Assembly (NCBI GenBank): GCA_900546745.1
Contig: URDT01000006.1
Coordinates: forward strand, 1 to 49,096
DNA length: 49,096 nt
Source of the DNA: an uncultured Mycoplasmatota bacterium
GTDB lineage: Bacteria; Bacillota_I; Bacilli_A; RF39; UBA660
Reading direction: 5' to 3'
In this document: piece after piece, positions 7,529-14,504 of the stretch
Layout of the letters: the number at the start of each line of letters is the position of its first letter
How positions within the stretch are numbered: the first letter of the stretch is position 1
Program-made: the position numbers and the translations under genes
The notes under the pieces: generated by a model
Seen by the model: only the letters and a program-made list of their open reading frames with translations
Databases searched by the model: none
Told to the model about the DNA's origin: nothing

Positions 7529-8726
7529 AAAGAAAATAATCATTTATGTTTTGGTTACTTTTATTAGTTTACTTGCTATATTTGGTATTTTTAAACTTTA
7601 TCAGTATATTCGAATTAAAACTGCAAAAATAGAAATTGTCTTAAAAGATGACTTGACTTTAGAATTTAATACAGAAAAAAAAGTATCTGACTTTATTCAA
7701 AGTATGAATGGAAAAATAGTAGATGATTATATTATAGATTCTAAAAAATTAGGGAATAAAGATGTAACTTTTACTTTTATTAATGATGATCATATTAAAT
7801 TAAACTATACTTATCAAATAGAAGTTGTAGATACTGTTGCTCCTTTAATTTGGTTAGGAAGTACTTATCGTGTTCAAAAAGATAGTGATATTGATTTAAC
7901 ACAAAAAATTCTTTGTGGTGATAACTATGATAATCATCCGAATTGTTATATTGAAGGCACTTATGATATTCATACCGTAGGTGATTATCCTCTAGTTTTT
8001 AAAGCTGTTGATCAAAGTGGTAATGAAGAAAGTGTAGAATTTACTTTGAAAGTATATGAACCAGTGAAATCAGTAAATACAGAACCCTCTGAACCTGTTT
8101 ATACGAATTTTAATTCTATTGTAGAAAATTATAAAAATGACAAAACAAAAATAGGACTTGATATTTCTAGTTGGCAAGGTGATGTTGATTTTGAAGCTTT
8201 AAAAAATGCAGGTGTTGAATTTGTTATGATTCGAGTAGGGGGAACCATAGGTACTAATGGTGAATATTTTTTAGATAAGAAATTTAAACAAAATATTGAA
8301 AATGCTAATAAATATGGAATTCAAGCAGGAATTTATTTTTATTCCTATGCAGATTCTTTAGAACATGCTAGAAGAGATGCTAAATGGGTATTAAAGCAAA
8401 TTAAAAAATATAAAATTGATTTACCGATTGCTTTTGATTGGGAAGAATGGTCTAATTTTAATGAATATCATTTGAGTTTCTTTGGATTAACTAGTATGGC
8501 AGAAGAATTTTTAAAAGTGATTGAAGAAGCTGGATATCAAGGAATGTTATATAGTAGCAAAACATATTTAGAAAATATGTGGATGAAAACCAAATATGAT
8601 ATTTGGTTAGCGCATTATACATCTAATACGACATATCAAGGAGATTATAAAATCTGGCAGATTTGTGAAAATGGAAAAGTAGATGGAATTGATGGTGCTG
8701 TCGATATTGATATTATGACGAACTAA
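7521..8726 (+). CDS. Membrane-anchored GH25 lysozyme with Ig-like domain
   Basis: 401 residues. A hydrophobic N-terminal helix (about 6-28) serves as signal anchor. Residues about 103-180 form a DUF5011-type Ig-like domain (DTVAPLIW ... GDYPLVFKAVDQSGNE). The GH25 muramidase domain spans 210-401: Asp214 in IGLDISSWQG, and Asp306 and Glu308 in the AFDWEEW motif, are the expected catalytic residues. It should cleave the MurNAc-GlcNAc bond of peptidoglycan outside the cell. It overlaps the Nudix gene by 8 bases and is the last gene of the mutY operon; the pairing of DNA repair with wall turnover is probably only transcriptional convenience. Confidence 0.92.
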   Translation: MTKKKIIIYVLVTFISLLAIFGIFKLYQYIRIKTAKIEIVLKDDLTLEFNTEKKVSDFIQSMNGKIVDDYIIDSKKLGNKDVTFTFINDDHIKLNYTYQIEVVDTVAPLIWLGSTYRVQKDSDIDLTQKILCGDNYDNHPNCYIEGTYDIHTVGDYPLVFKAVDQSGNEESVEFTLKVYEPVKSVNTEPSEPVYTNFNSIVENYKNDKTKIGLDISSWQGDVDFEALKNAGVEFVMIRVGGTIGTNGEYFLDKKFKQNIENANKYGIQAGIYFYSYADSLEHARRDAKWVLKQIKKYKIDLPIAFDWEEWSNFNEYHLSFFGLTSMAEEFLKVIEEAGYQGMLYSSKTYLENMWMKTKYDIWLAHYTSNTTYQGDYKIWQICENGKVDGIDGAVDIDIMTN

Positions 8727-8842
8727 AAAATATGGATTAGAATTTGTTTTGAAAAAACTTATAATACTAAATGATTTTTAGTAATAATTTTGTCAGAATA
8801 CTAAAATATTGAAACAAAATATAAAAAATTAGATAGTAATAT

Positions 8843-8878
8843 AAAAAATTGACAAGAATAAACTTGCCAATTTTTTAA
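8843..8878. terminator. Bidirectional hairpin terminator in front of Rpn copy 1
   Basis: A 14-position stem (8843-8856 with 8863-8876, one mismatch) with a 6-base loop is flanked by A and T runs. A homologous hairpin precedes Rpn copy 2 at 46213-46244, so it belongs to the repeated unit. Confidence 0.75.
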
Positions 8879-8940
8879 AATTCATATTTGTTTTTATAAG
8901 TGTTATTTGTTAAATTAAACACCAGAAACGGAGAATAAAT

Positions 8941-9513
8941 ATGATAGAAATAAAACCCTTTTATACTTGTAAGTATGATAAAGCCTTCAAAGAAATTATG
9001 ATGAAAGAAGAAAACTTTAATATTTTAAAAAAAGTATTAGAAACGATATTAAAAGTAAGTATTCAAGAAATTAAGTTACAACCATTAAATCTACCAACAG
9101 GAAATATCCATATAAAAGGAAAAGAAGTAGATTTATTAGTGATAACAGAACAAGGAAAAATAGAAGTAAATACTTATTGTAACGATTATGTAAGAACAAG
9201 GAATTTTAGTTATATTACAAGTATTTATAATAATCAAGTAACAGTAGGAGAAAAATATAATGAAGATACGAATATCATCCAAATCAATTTGAATTATGGA
9301 GTGAAAGATACAGAATATAAAAGAAATATATAAGGTAAGAGATGAAACGGGCCAAGAATATATCAAAAACTTTTGTATTTATGAGATAAATATGGAAAAG
9401 CTAAAAGAAATATGGAAATAGCTAAAAATTTATTAGACAAAAATATGAGTGTAGAAGATATTATGGATATTACGGGTTTAACAAGGGAAGAAATAGAAAA
9501 TTGTAAAAGATAA
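8941..9513 (+). pseudogene. Decayed Rpn/PD-(D/E)XK nuclease family (transposase-like) gene, copy 1
   Basis: The start MIEIKPFYTCKYDKAFKEI and the following 130 residues match the PDDEXK_2/Rpn family often annotated as nuclease-family transposase. Comparison with the second copy at 46309-47128 shows three lesions. Two codons (EV) are lost inside the active-site strand (KIEVNTY here, KIEVEVNTY there), removing the putative catalytic Glu. A one-base insertion near 9325 gives a stop at 9331-9333. About 250 bp are missing between 9392 and 9420, apparently between short GAAATA repeats. The last 31 codons (EIAKNLLDKN to the TAA at 9511-9513) survive out of frame. GGAG precedes the ATG. Confidence 0.85.
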
Positions 9514-9540
9514 TATAGTTTGTAAGAGTTAAAATTAAAA

Positions 9541-9564
9541 GAGGGGTAGAAAACCTCTCGTTTT
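9541..9564 (+). terminator. Rho-independent terminator
   Basis: GAGGGGT (9541-9547), loop AGAAA, ACCTCTC (9553-9559), then GTTTT. The same stem sequence recurs in the exopolysaccharide leader at 31691-31709. Confidence 0.65.
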
Positions 9565-9599
9565 AGTATGTAGGGGAGAATAAGTAATCAATTAGTGAT

Positions 9600-10541
9600 T
9601 TATTTATAATATAATTTATCTCCTTGATAAATATTTCTTTTTACCATTTCTTTATCAATTTCATTCATGACACAGAATTTTTTTACTAACCAATCTGGTT
9701 CTACTAAATCTTCTTTTTTAGGATCTCCAGTAATTCTATTAATGACAATTTCAGGTCTTAAATATTCAAGTTCTGTACAAACAATATCCACATATTCATC
9801 TCTTGTTAAAATATGAAAAGGTTTTTCTTTATAAATGAGATTCAATTTTGTATCTTTTAAAATGGATAACATATGAATTTTAATACCTTGAATATCTAAG
9901 TTATTTAAATATTTTACTGTTTCAATCATCATTTCTTTGGTTTCATAAGGTAGTCCATTAATAATATGAACTACTACATTGATATTCCTTTTTCTAAGTT
10001 CTTTTACACAGTTTTCAAAACATTCTAGAGTATGACAACGATTAATAAATTTAGAAGTACTTTCATGAATGGTTTGAAGACCCAATTCTATCGTTAAATA
10101 AGTTTTTTTACTTAAGTTTTCTAAATAATCCATACATTCTAAACTGATGCTATCTGGTCTTGTTGCAATATTTAATCCAACAACATTATCTAATTTTAAA
10201 ATTGTTTCATAGTAATTTTTTAAAGTTTCTAAAGGAGCATAAGTATTTGTATGAGCTTGAAAATAACCTATATATTTACTATTTGGCCATTTTTTAGAAA
10301 TCATATTTTTCACTTGTTCAAATTGTGTAATTAAATCATCTTTTATATTCCCAGCAAATTCACCACTCCCTGAAGAAGAACAATAAATGCAACCACCAAT
10401 TCCAACTGTCCCATCAATATTAGGACAACTAAATCCTGCGTTTAAACTAACTTTAAAAACTTTTGAATGAAACTTATTTTTATAAAAATAATCTAAAGTA
10501 TGATATCGTTTATTACTATTAGAATATTTAAAATTGTTCAT
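9600..10541 (-). CDS. Radical SAM protein, TIGR01212/YhcC family
   Basis: Transcribed leftward. The start is placed at 10541 because GGATGTGAT lies just upstream on this strand and the extra 20 residues of the longer frame are a Phe/Ile-rich translation of AT-rich leader; the protein has 313 residues. Cys39, Cys51 and Cys54 (CPNIDGTVGIGGCIYC, C-x11-C-x2-C) are the 4Fe-4S/SAM ligands. GYFQAHTNTYAP, NIATRPDSIS, ELGLQT and HIINGLP are hallmark motifs of the YhcC/YtqA family, whose reaction is not firmly known. It is divergent from the transporter at 10657, and the two share a 115-bp promoter region. Confidence 0.93.
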   Translation of the reverse strand: MNNFKYSNSNKRYHTLDYFYKNKFHSKVFKVSLNAGFSCPNIDGTVGIGGCIYCSSSGSGEFAGNIKDDLITQFEQVKNMISKKWPNSKYIGYFQAHTNTYAPLETLKNYYETILKLDNVVGLNIATRPDSISLECMDYLENLSKKTYLTIELGLQTIHESTSKFINRCHTLECFENCVKELRKRNINVVVHIINGLPYETKEMMIETVKYLNNLDIQGIKIHMLSILKDTKLNLIYKEKPFHILTRDEYVDIVCTELEYLRPEIVINRITGDPKKEDLVEPDWLVKKFCVMNEIDKEMVKRNIYQGDKLYYK

Positions 10542-10563
10542 ATTATCACATCCAATAAAATAT

Positions 10564-10569
10564 ATTATA
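10564..10569 (-). promoter_or_regulatory. -10 element of the radical SAM gene
   Basis: TATAAT on the minus strand, 22 bases from the ATG. No clear -35 is visible. Confidence 0.45.
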
Positions 10570-10609
10570 ATATAGAAAATGAAAAAATGGTGAAAAAACA
10601 AGAAAAAAC

Positions 10610-10638
10610 TTTATAAAATTTATGAATTTTGCTATAAT
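10610..10638 (+). promoter_or_regulatory. Promoter of the transporter gene
   Basis: TTTATA, 17 bp, TATAAT (10633-10638) with the extended TGC. AGGAGGT follows before the ATG at 10657. Confidence 0.65.
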
Positions 10639-10656
10639 GTACTAGGAGGTAATAAT

Positions 10657-12060
10657 ATGAAAAAGAACGGATTGTTCAAAGCATTATTAATTTTAATTTT
10701 AGTGTATGTAGTATTAAGTTGGTTTGTTCCCGTTGGATACTTTAGCAATGGAAGTTTTGTTAAAGATGCCGTAAGTCCAGTTGGAATATTTGACTTTATC
10801 ATTTATCCACTTGTTACTGCAACTAGTTCTGTATTTGTATTAACAGCCATCGTTTTCCTATTAATAGGAGGCTTTTATGGAGTTGTTAATAAAACAGGAA
10901 TTTATTCAAATCTATTACAAAGTTTAGCAAAAAAATGGAAAGGTAAAGAAAAAACAATTTTAGTTGTTTCTACTTTAATTTTTACTGTTTTATCATCTTT
11001 AACAGGATTAAATTTACCTTTGTTTATATTGGTACCATTTGTAGCTGCTTTATTAATGTTAATGGGTTATTCAAAAATTACGGCAATGTTATCAACAGTA
11101 GGTGGTGTTTTAGCTGGTAATATCGCTTCTACTTACGGATTTAATGTAGCAGGTTATATTTCTTATTTAACTGAAAATATTAATGACTCTATTTGGGTTC
11201 GATTAGTGATGTTAGTATTGGTATCAGGATTATTAATCTTTACAGTACTAAAAACAGCTAAATTAAATAAAACTGCTGAAAACAATATTCCATTATATGA
11301 AGACTCAGCAAAAAAAGTAAATGGAAAAACTGCCAAACCTTTTATTATCATGTTTATCGTTACAATGCTTGTACTTATCATTGGAATGTTCAATTGGAAT
11401 GGTGTATTTAAAATTGAATTATTTAATAATATTTTAACAAGTATTCAAGGATTTAAAATTGGTGATTATGCTATATTTGCTAATTTATTAGGATCTATCC
11501 CAGCTGTTGGATCTTGGACAAATTATGAAATTGGTGTGGTTTTAATTATCAATGCCTTTATCATTGGTCGTTTGTATGGATTAACATGGAGTGAAATTGT
11601 AAATAGTTTTGTAGAAGGTATGAAAAAAATGATACCAGTTGCTGTATGGACTATGGCAGCAAGTATTCTTTTCCTTCTTATGAATACAAATTCAAGTGGT
11701 TATACAATGTATAATACTATTAGTAATTCTATTTTAGGATTAACTGATAAATTAAATGTATTTACAATGTCTCTTACAACATTAATTGGAAGTATTTTAT
11801 ATAATGATTTTCCTTACTTATTGAGTGCTTTATATGCACCAATTACATCTTTATATACAAACTTTTCTTTAATTGGTATTATCACTCAAATCATTCATGG
11901 AATTGTTCAATTTATTGCTCCTACTAGTGTTATATTAGTAGCAGGTCTTACCTATTTTGATATTCCTTATACAGAATGGTTAAAGAAATTATGGAAATTT
12001 TTCTTAGGATTATTGATGGTAGGAATTATTGTAATTATATTAATGCTTTTATTTGCTTAA
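10657..12060 (+). CDS. Polytopic membrane transporter, probably IT superfamily (YfcC/DcuC-like)
   Basis: 467 residues with about 11-12 hydrophobic helices and a short cytoplasmic loop near 203-225. Two related halves each contain a polar re-entrant-like stretch (LTGLNLPLFILVPF, then ILYNDFPYLLSALYAP). This layout and the start LSWFVPVGYF resemble YfcC-type C4-dicarboxylate/amino-acid carriers of the ion-transporter superfamily. No substrate can be named. A perfect AGGAGGT precedes the ATG. It is a single-gene unit with its own promoter and terminator, divergent from the radical SAM gene. Confidence 0.6.
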   Translation: MKKNGLFKALLILILVYVVLSWFVPVGYFSNGSFVKDAVSPVGIFDFIIYPLVTATSSVFVLTAIVFLLIGGFYGVVNKTGIYSNLLQSLAKKWKGKEKTILVVSTLIFTVLSSLTGLNLPLFILVPFVAALLMLMGYSKITAMLSTVGGVLAGNIASTYGFNVAGYISYLTENINDSIWVRLVMLVLVSGLLIFTVLKTAKLNKTAENNIPLYEDSAKKVNGKTAKPFIIMFIVTMLVLIIGMFNWNGVFKIELFNNILTSIQGFKIGDYAIFANLLGSIPAVGSWTNYEIGVVLIINAFIIGRLYGLTWSEIVNSFVEGMKKMIPVAVWTMAASILFLLMNTNSSGYTMYNTISNSILGLTDKLNVFTMSLTTLIGSILYNDFPYLLSALYAPITSLYTNFSLIGIITQIIHGIVQFIAPTSVILVAGLTYFDIPYTEWLKKLWKFFLGLLMVGIIVIILMLLFA

Positions 12061-12086
12061 AAAAAGATTTCAAATCTTTTTTTTTA
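12061..12086 (+). terminator. Rho-independent terminator
   Basis: A 9-bp stem (AAAAAGATT with AATCTTTTT) with a tight 3-base loop and a run of T begins directly after the transporter stop. Confidence 0.85.
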
Positions 12087-12096
12087 TTTCTTCTTG

Positions 12097-12105
12097 TGTT
12101 ATAAT
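12097..12105 (+). promoter_or_regulatory. Extended -10 promoter (TGTTATAAT)
   Basis: TGT followed by TATAAT at 12100-12105, immediately after the terminator T run. AAGGAGG (12117-12123) follows. Confidence 0.6.
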
Positions 12106-12129
12106 TTGATTATAATAAGGAGGCAATGT

Positions 12130-12708
12130 ATGGAAGAGTTATTAAAAAAAATAGATTTTGTAGTTCAACAAATTCATCTTCAGAATAATAATTTAGAAAA
12201 TCAAATTCAATTGTCGACCTTAAAGCTAAAAAATATGCAATCTGGAGAAATTCAAAATGAAAAACAATATCATTATAATTTAGAACTTTGTAATGCTAAT
12301 ATACTAATTAATAAAGATCGAATGAAAAAAAATGAGTTTTATATAAGACGTTGTAAAGCTTATAAAGAATATATTCAGTCTTTACAGTTAAATGATCCTC
12401 TTGTATCCGAGAAAAATAAATTTCAGTTTATTCGTATCTTTCAAGAAGAAACCATTTATCAATTTGATAGCAAGTTAACAGAACTTAATCAAAGAAAAGT
12501 AATGGAAAATATTACAGGTTCAAAATCAAATTTGTCAGAAGAACGAAAAAAAGTAATTTTAGATCGTGAGTCGACAATTGAGAAGTTTTTAAATGATGAT
12601 TTTTCCTTTGATTCTGATAAAATATATACACCTTATTATTTAAATTACAATACTGAAGAATTAATAGATTCTTTATATTTAACGAAAGAAAATAGGAAAG
12701 TGGCTTAA
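12130..12708 (+). CDS. Hypothetical coiled-coil protein
   Basis: 192 residues, not recognised. The start at 12130 follows AAGGAGG (12117-12123); an earlier ATG at 12094 overlaps the promoter. The first 90 residues are rich in Q, N, L and K with a heptad-like pattern, with no signal peptide or membrane helix. The C-terminal part is acidic with several Tyr (FSFDSDKIYTPYYLNYN). It is followed one base later by a YgjP-type protease gene, so the two are co-transcribed and may act together; this is context only. Confidence 0.65.
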   Translation: MEELLKKIDFVVQQIHLQNNNLENQIQLSTLKLKNMQSGEIQNEKQYHYNLELCNANILINKDRMKKNEFYIRRCKAYKEYIQSLQLNDPLVSEKNKFQFIRIFQEETIYQFDSKLTELNQRKVMENITGSKSNLSEERKKVILDRESTIEKFLNDDFSFDSDKIYTPYYLNYNTEELIDSLYLTKENRKVA

Positions 12709-12709
12709 A

Positions 12710-13342
12710 ATGAATTATGTTGTAAATGGTCGTGAATATCCTGTTGTTATAGAACGAAAAAATAATAAAAATACTTACATTAGAATTAAACAAGGTGGTA
12801 CTATTTTTGTTACTACAAATTATTTTGTAAGTAATTTTCAAATAAAAAAACTGTTAGATCAAAATCAGGATTATATTCAAAAAAACATTCTTCATTCTTT
12901 AGAACAACAAGAAAAAGAACAACAGTTTTATTTTTTAGGAACTGCTTATGAGATTATTACAATCGATACAAAAGATATTGAATTTATCGATCATCGAATT
13001 TATGTTAAAAATATGGAGTATTTAAATAAATGGCTTCAAAAACAAATTAAGGTCATTTTTAAACAACATTTGGACCAAATTTATTCTATTTTTGAAGAGA
13101 ATATACCTTATCCTAAACTTCGTATTCGAAAGATGAAAACGAGATGGGGAGTATGTAATAAAAAAACAATGACAGTTACTTTAAATTCAGAATTAATTCG
13201 TTTTGATCTTACGAAACTAGATTATGTAATTGTTCATGAATTATCTCATTTTATTCATTTTAATCATTCTGCTAGTTTTTGGAATTTAGTAAGTAAGTAT
13301 TGTCCCGACTATAAAAAAATTAGAAATGATATGAAAAAATAA
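12710..13342 (+). CDS. YgjP-like zinc metallopeptidase (DUF45, M48-type)
   Basis: 210 residues. The zinc motif is HELSH (His176, Glu177, His180) followed by His186 in FNHSASFW, with the upstream signature KTRWGVCNKK, all characteristic of the YgjP/DUF45 group. The N-terminal half is a beta-rich domain with an Arg/Lys-rich surface. There is no signal peptide, so it acts in the cytoplasm. The substrate is unknown. It follows the coiled-coil gene by one base. Confidence 0.88.
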   Translation: MNYVVNGREYPVVIERKNNKNTYIRIKQGGTIFVTTNYFVSNFQIKKLLDQNQDYIQKNILHSLEQQEKEQQFYFLGTAYEIITIDTKDIEFIDHRIYVKNMEYLNKWLQKQIKVIFKQHLDQIYSIFEENIPYPKLRIRKMKTRWGVCNKKTMTVTLNSELIRFDLTKLDYVIVHELSHFIHFNHSASFWNLVSKYCPDYKKIRNDMKK

Positions 13343-13385
13343 TATTCGACAAAATTATATGGAACTACAGATTTATAATCTTTTT

Positions 13386-13553
13386 ATGAAAGTAAAAATA
13401 TTTGATGAAGAAAGTGAAGTAGATTTAGAGGAAGACATTAATAAATTTGTTGAAACAGTAGATGTTATTGATATTAAATATCAAGTTTCATTAGGGTTGT
13501 TTTCTGAAGAACAAATTTATTGTTTTTCTGCTATGATTATATATAAAACCTAA
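13386..13553 (+). CDS. Cse60-like small protein
   Basis: 55 residues from the ATG at 13386, or 64 from the ATG at 13359; neither has a good ribosome site. MKVKIFDEESEVDLEEDIN at the start and EEQIYCFSAMIIY at the end closely match the small sporulation-expressed Cse60 family of Bacillus, which supports the shorter start. The protein is acidic with a mixed alpha/beta pattern. The molecular role is unknown. It lies between the protease and the sigma-factor gene. TATAAT at 13374-13379 is too close to the ATG to be an ordinary promoter unless the longer frame is not used. Confidence 0.6.
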   Translation: MKVKIFDEESEVDLEEDINKFVETVDVIDIKYQVSLGLFSEEQIYCFSAMIIYKT

Positions 13554-13568
13554 GCGTTTTATATTTTT

Positions 13569-13597
13569 TTGACTTTATTTTTATGACGTGTTAGAAT
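13569..13597 (+). promoter_or_regulatory. Promoter of the alternative sigma factor gene
   Basis: TTGACT (13569-13574), 17 bp, TAGAAT (13592-13597). The GACTT(T)ATTTTTA stretch recurs upstream of clpC (from 14455). Confidence 0.65.
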
Positions 13598-13618
13598 ATT
13601 AGTCTTTGAGGTGAGACT

Positions 13619-14419
13619 ATGCAAGAACTAGAATCTTTAGATGCTTTAACACTTTATTTAAAGGACATATCACAATTTCATTTGTTATCTAAAAAAGAAG
13701 AAGTTGAATTATTTACACAATTTCGACAAGGGGATAATAAAGCAAAAGAAACAATAATTTATTCTAATTTAAATTTAGTTATTTCAATTGCTAAAAAATA
13801 TTCAAACGGAAATTCTGAATTATTATTAGATTATATTCAAAGTGGTACAATTGGTTTAATTAAAGCAATTGATAAGTTTGATATTACTAAAGGATATAAG
13901 TTTTCCACTTACGCAACAGATTGGATTTATAAATATATTATAGATTATCATGATACTTGTTTATATGAAATCAAAAAAACATCACAATTTAAATTAAATC
14001 GTTTTAAAATAAAACAAGCTATTAAAAGTTTACAAGAACAACTTTATCGTGACCCTACAGATGAAGAGATTGCTGCTTGTTGTGGCTTAGAAGTGGACAC
14101 TATTCAAAAAATCAAATTATGTGATGAAAAATTTTTAAGTTTAGATTATGATAGCGATGCTGTTTATAATGTTAAAGATTCAAGTTTGTCTGTAGAAGAA
14201 ATTGCTATAAATAGTGTTTTTAGAGATATGTTGGATTCTGTTTTAACCGAAGAAGAAAGAAGATTAATTTACTATCGTTTTGGATTAGGAGAACAGAAAA
14301 ATCATACTCAAACGGAAACCGGAAAATTATTTGGTTTAACAAAACAACGTATGAATCAAAAAGAAAAAATAATTTTAAAAAAATTGAATGATAAAAGAAT
14401 ATTTCGTGGAATGATTTAA
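13619..14419 (+). CDS. RNA polymerase sigma-70 family factor (RpoD/SigB-like alternative sigma)
   Basis: 266 residues. A region 1.2 remnant (DALTLYLKDISQFHLLS) comes first. Region 2 follows, including LLLDYIQSGTIGLIKAIDKFD and YKFSTYATDWI. Region 3 is at about 135-165 (LYRDPTDEEIAACCGL), and region 4 (VLTEEERRLIYYRFGLG ... TGKLFGLTKQRMNQ) is C-terminal. The sequence is divergent from housekeeping RpoD: the usual WWIRQAI in region 2.4 is replaced by DWIYKYI. Promoter specificity is therefore probably different. GAGGTGAG stands before the ATG. A terminator separates it from clpC. Confidence 0.9.
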   Translation: MQELESLDALTLYLKDISQFHLLSKKEEVELFTQFRQGDNKAKETIIYSNLNLVISIAKKYSNGNSELLLDYIQSGTIGLIKAIDKFDITKGYKFSTYATDWIYKYIIDYHDTCLYEIKKTSQFKLNRFKIKQAIKSLQEQLYRDPTDEEIAACCGLEVDTIQKIKLCDEKFLSLDYDSDAVYNVKDSSLSVEEIAINSVFRDMLDSVLTEEERRLIYYRFGLGEQKNHTQTETGKLFGLTKQRMNQKEKIILKKLNDKRIFRGMI

Positions 14420-14448
14420 TTAGACATTTTTTGTCTAGTTTTTTTTAT
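14418..14448 (+). terminator. Rho-independent terminator
   Basis: Stem AATTAGACA with TGTCTAGTT (one G-T pair), loop of five T, then a T run. Confidence 0.85.
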
Positions 14449-14504
14449 TTATTCGACTTATTTTTAGAATGAACTGACATAAAATAATAACGAGGAGGCT
14501 AAAT

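Noticed and set aside
9136..9366. 76-codon minus-strand ORF
   Set aside because: Antisense shadow of Rpn copy 1, very Ile-rich, no ribosome site.
12130..14419. CtsR or CIRCE operator for clpC
   Set aside because: No GGTCAAA-type heptad repeats or TTAGCACTC inverted repeats are visible upstream of the sigma factor or clpC genes.
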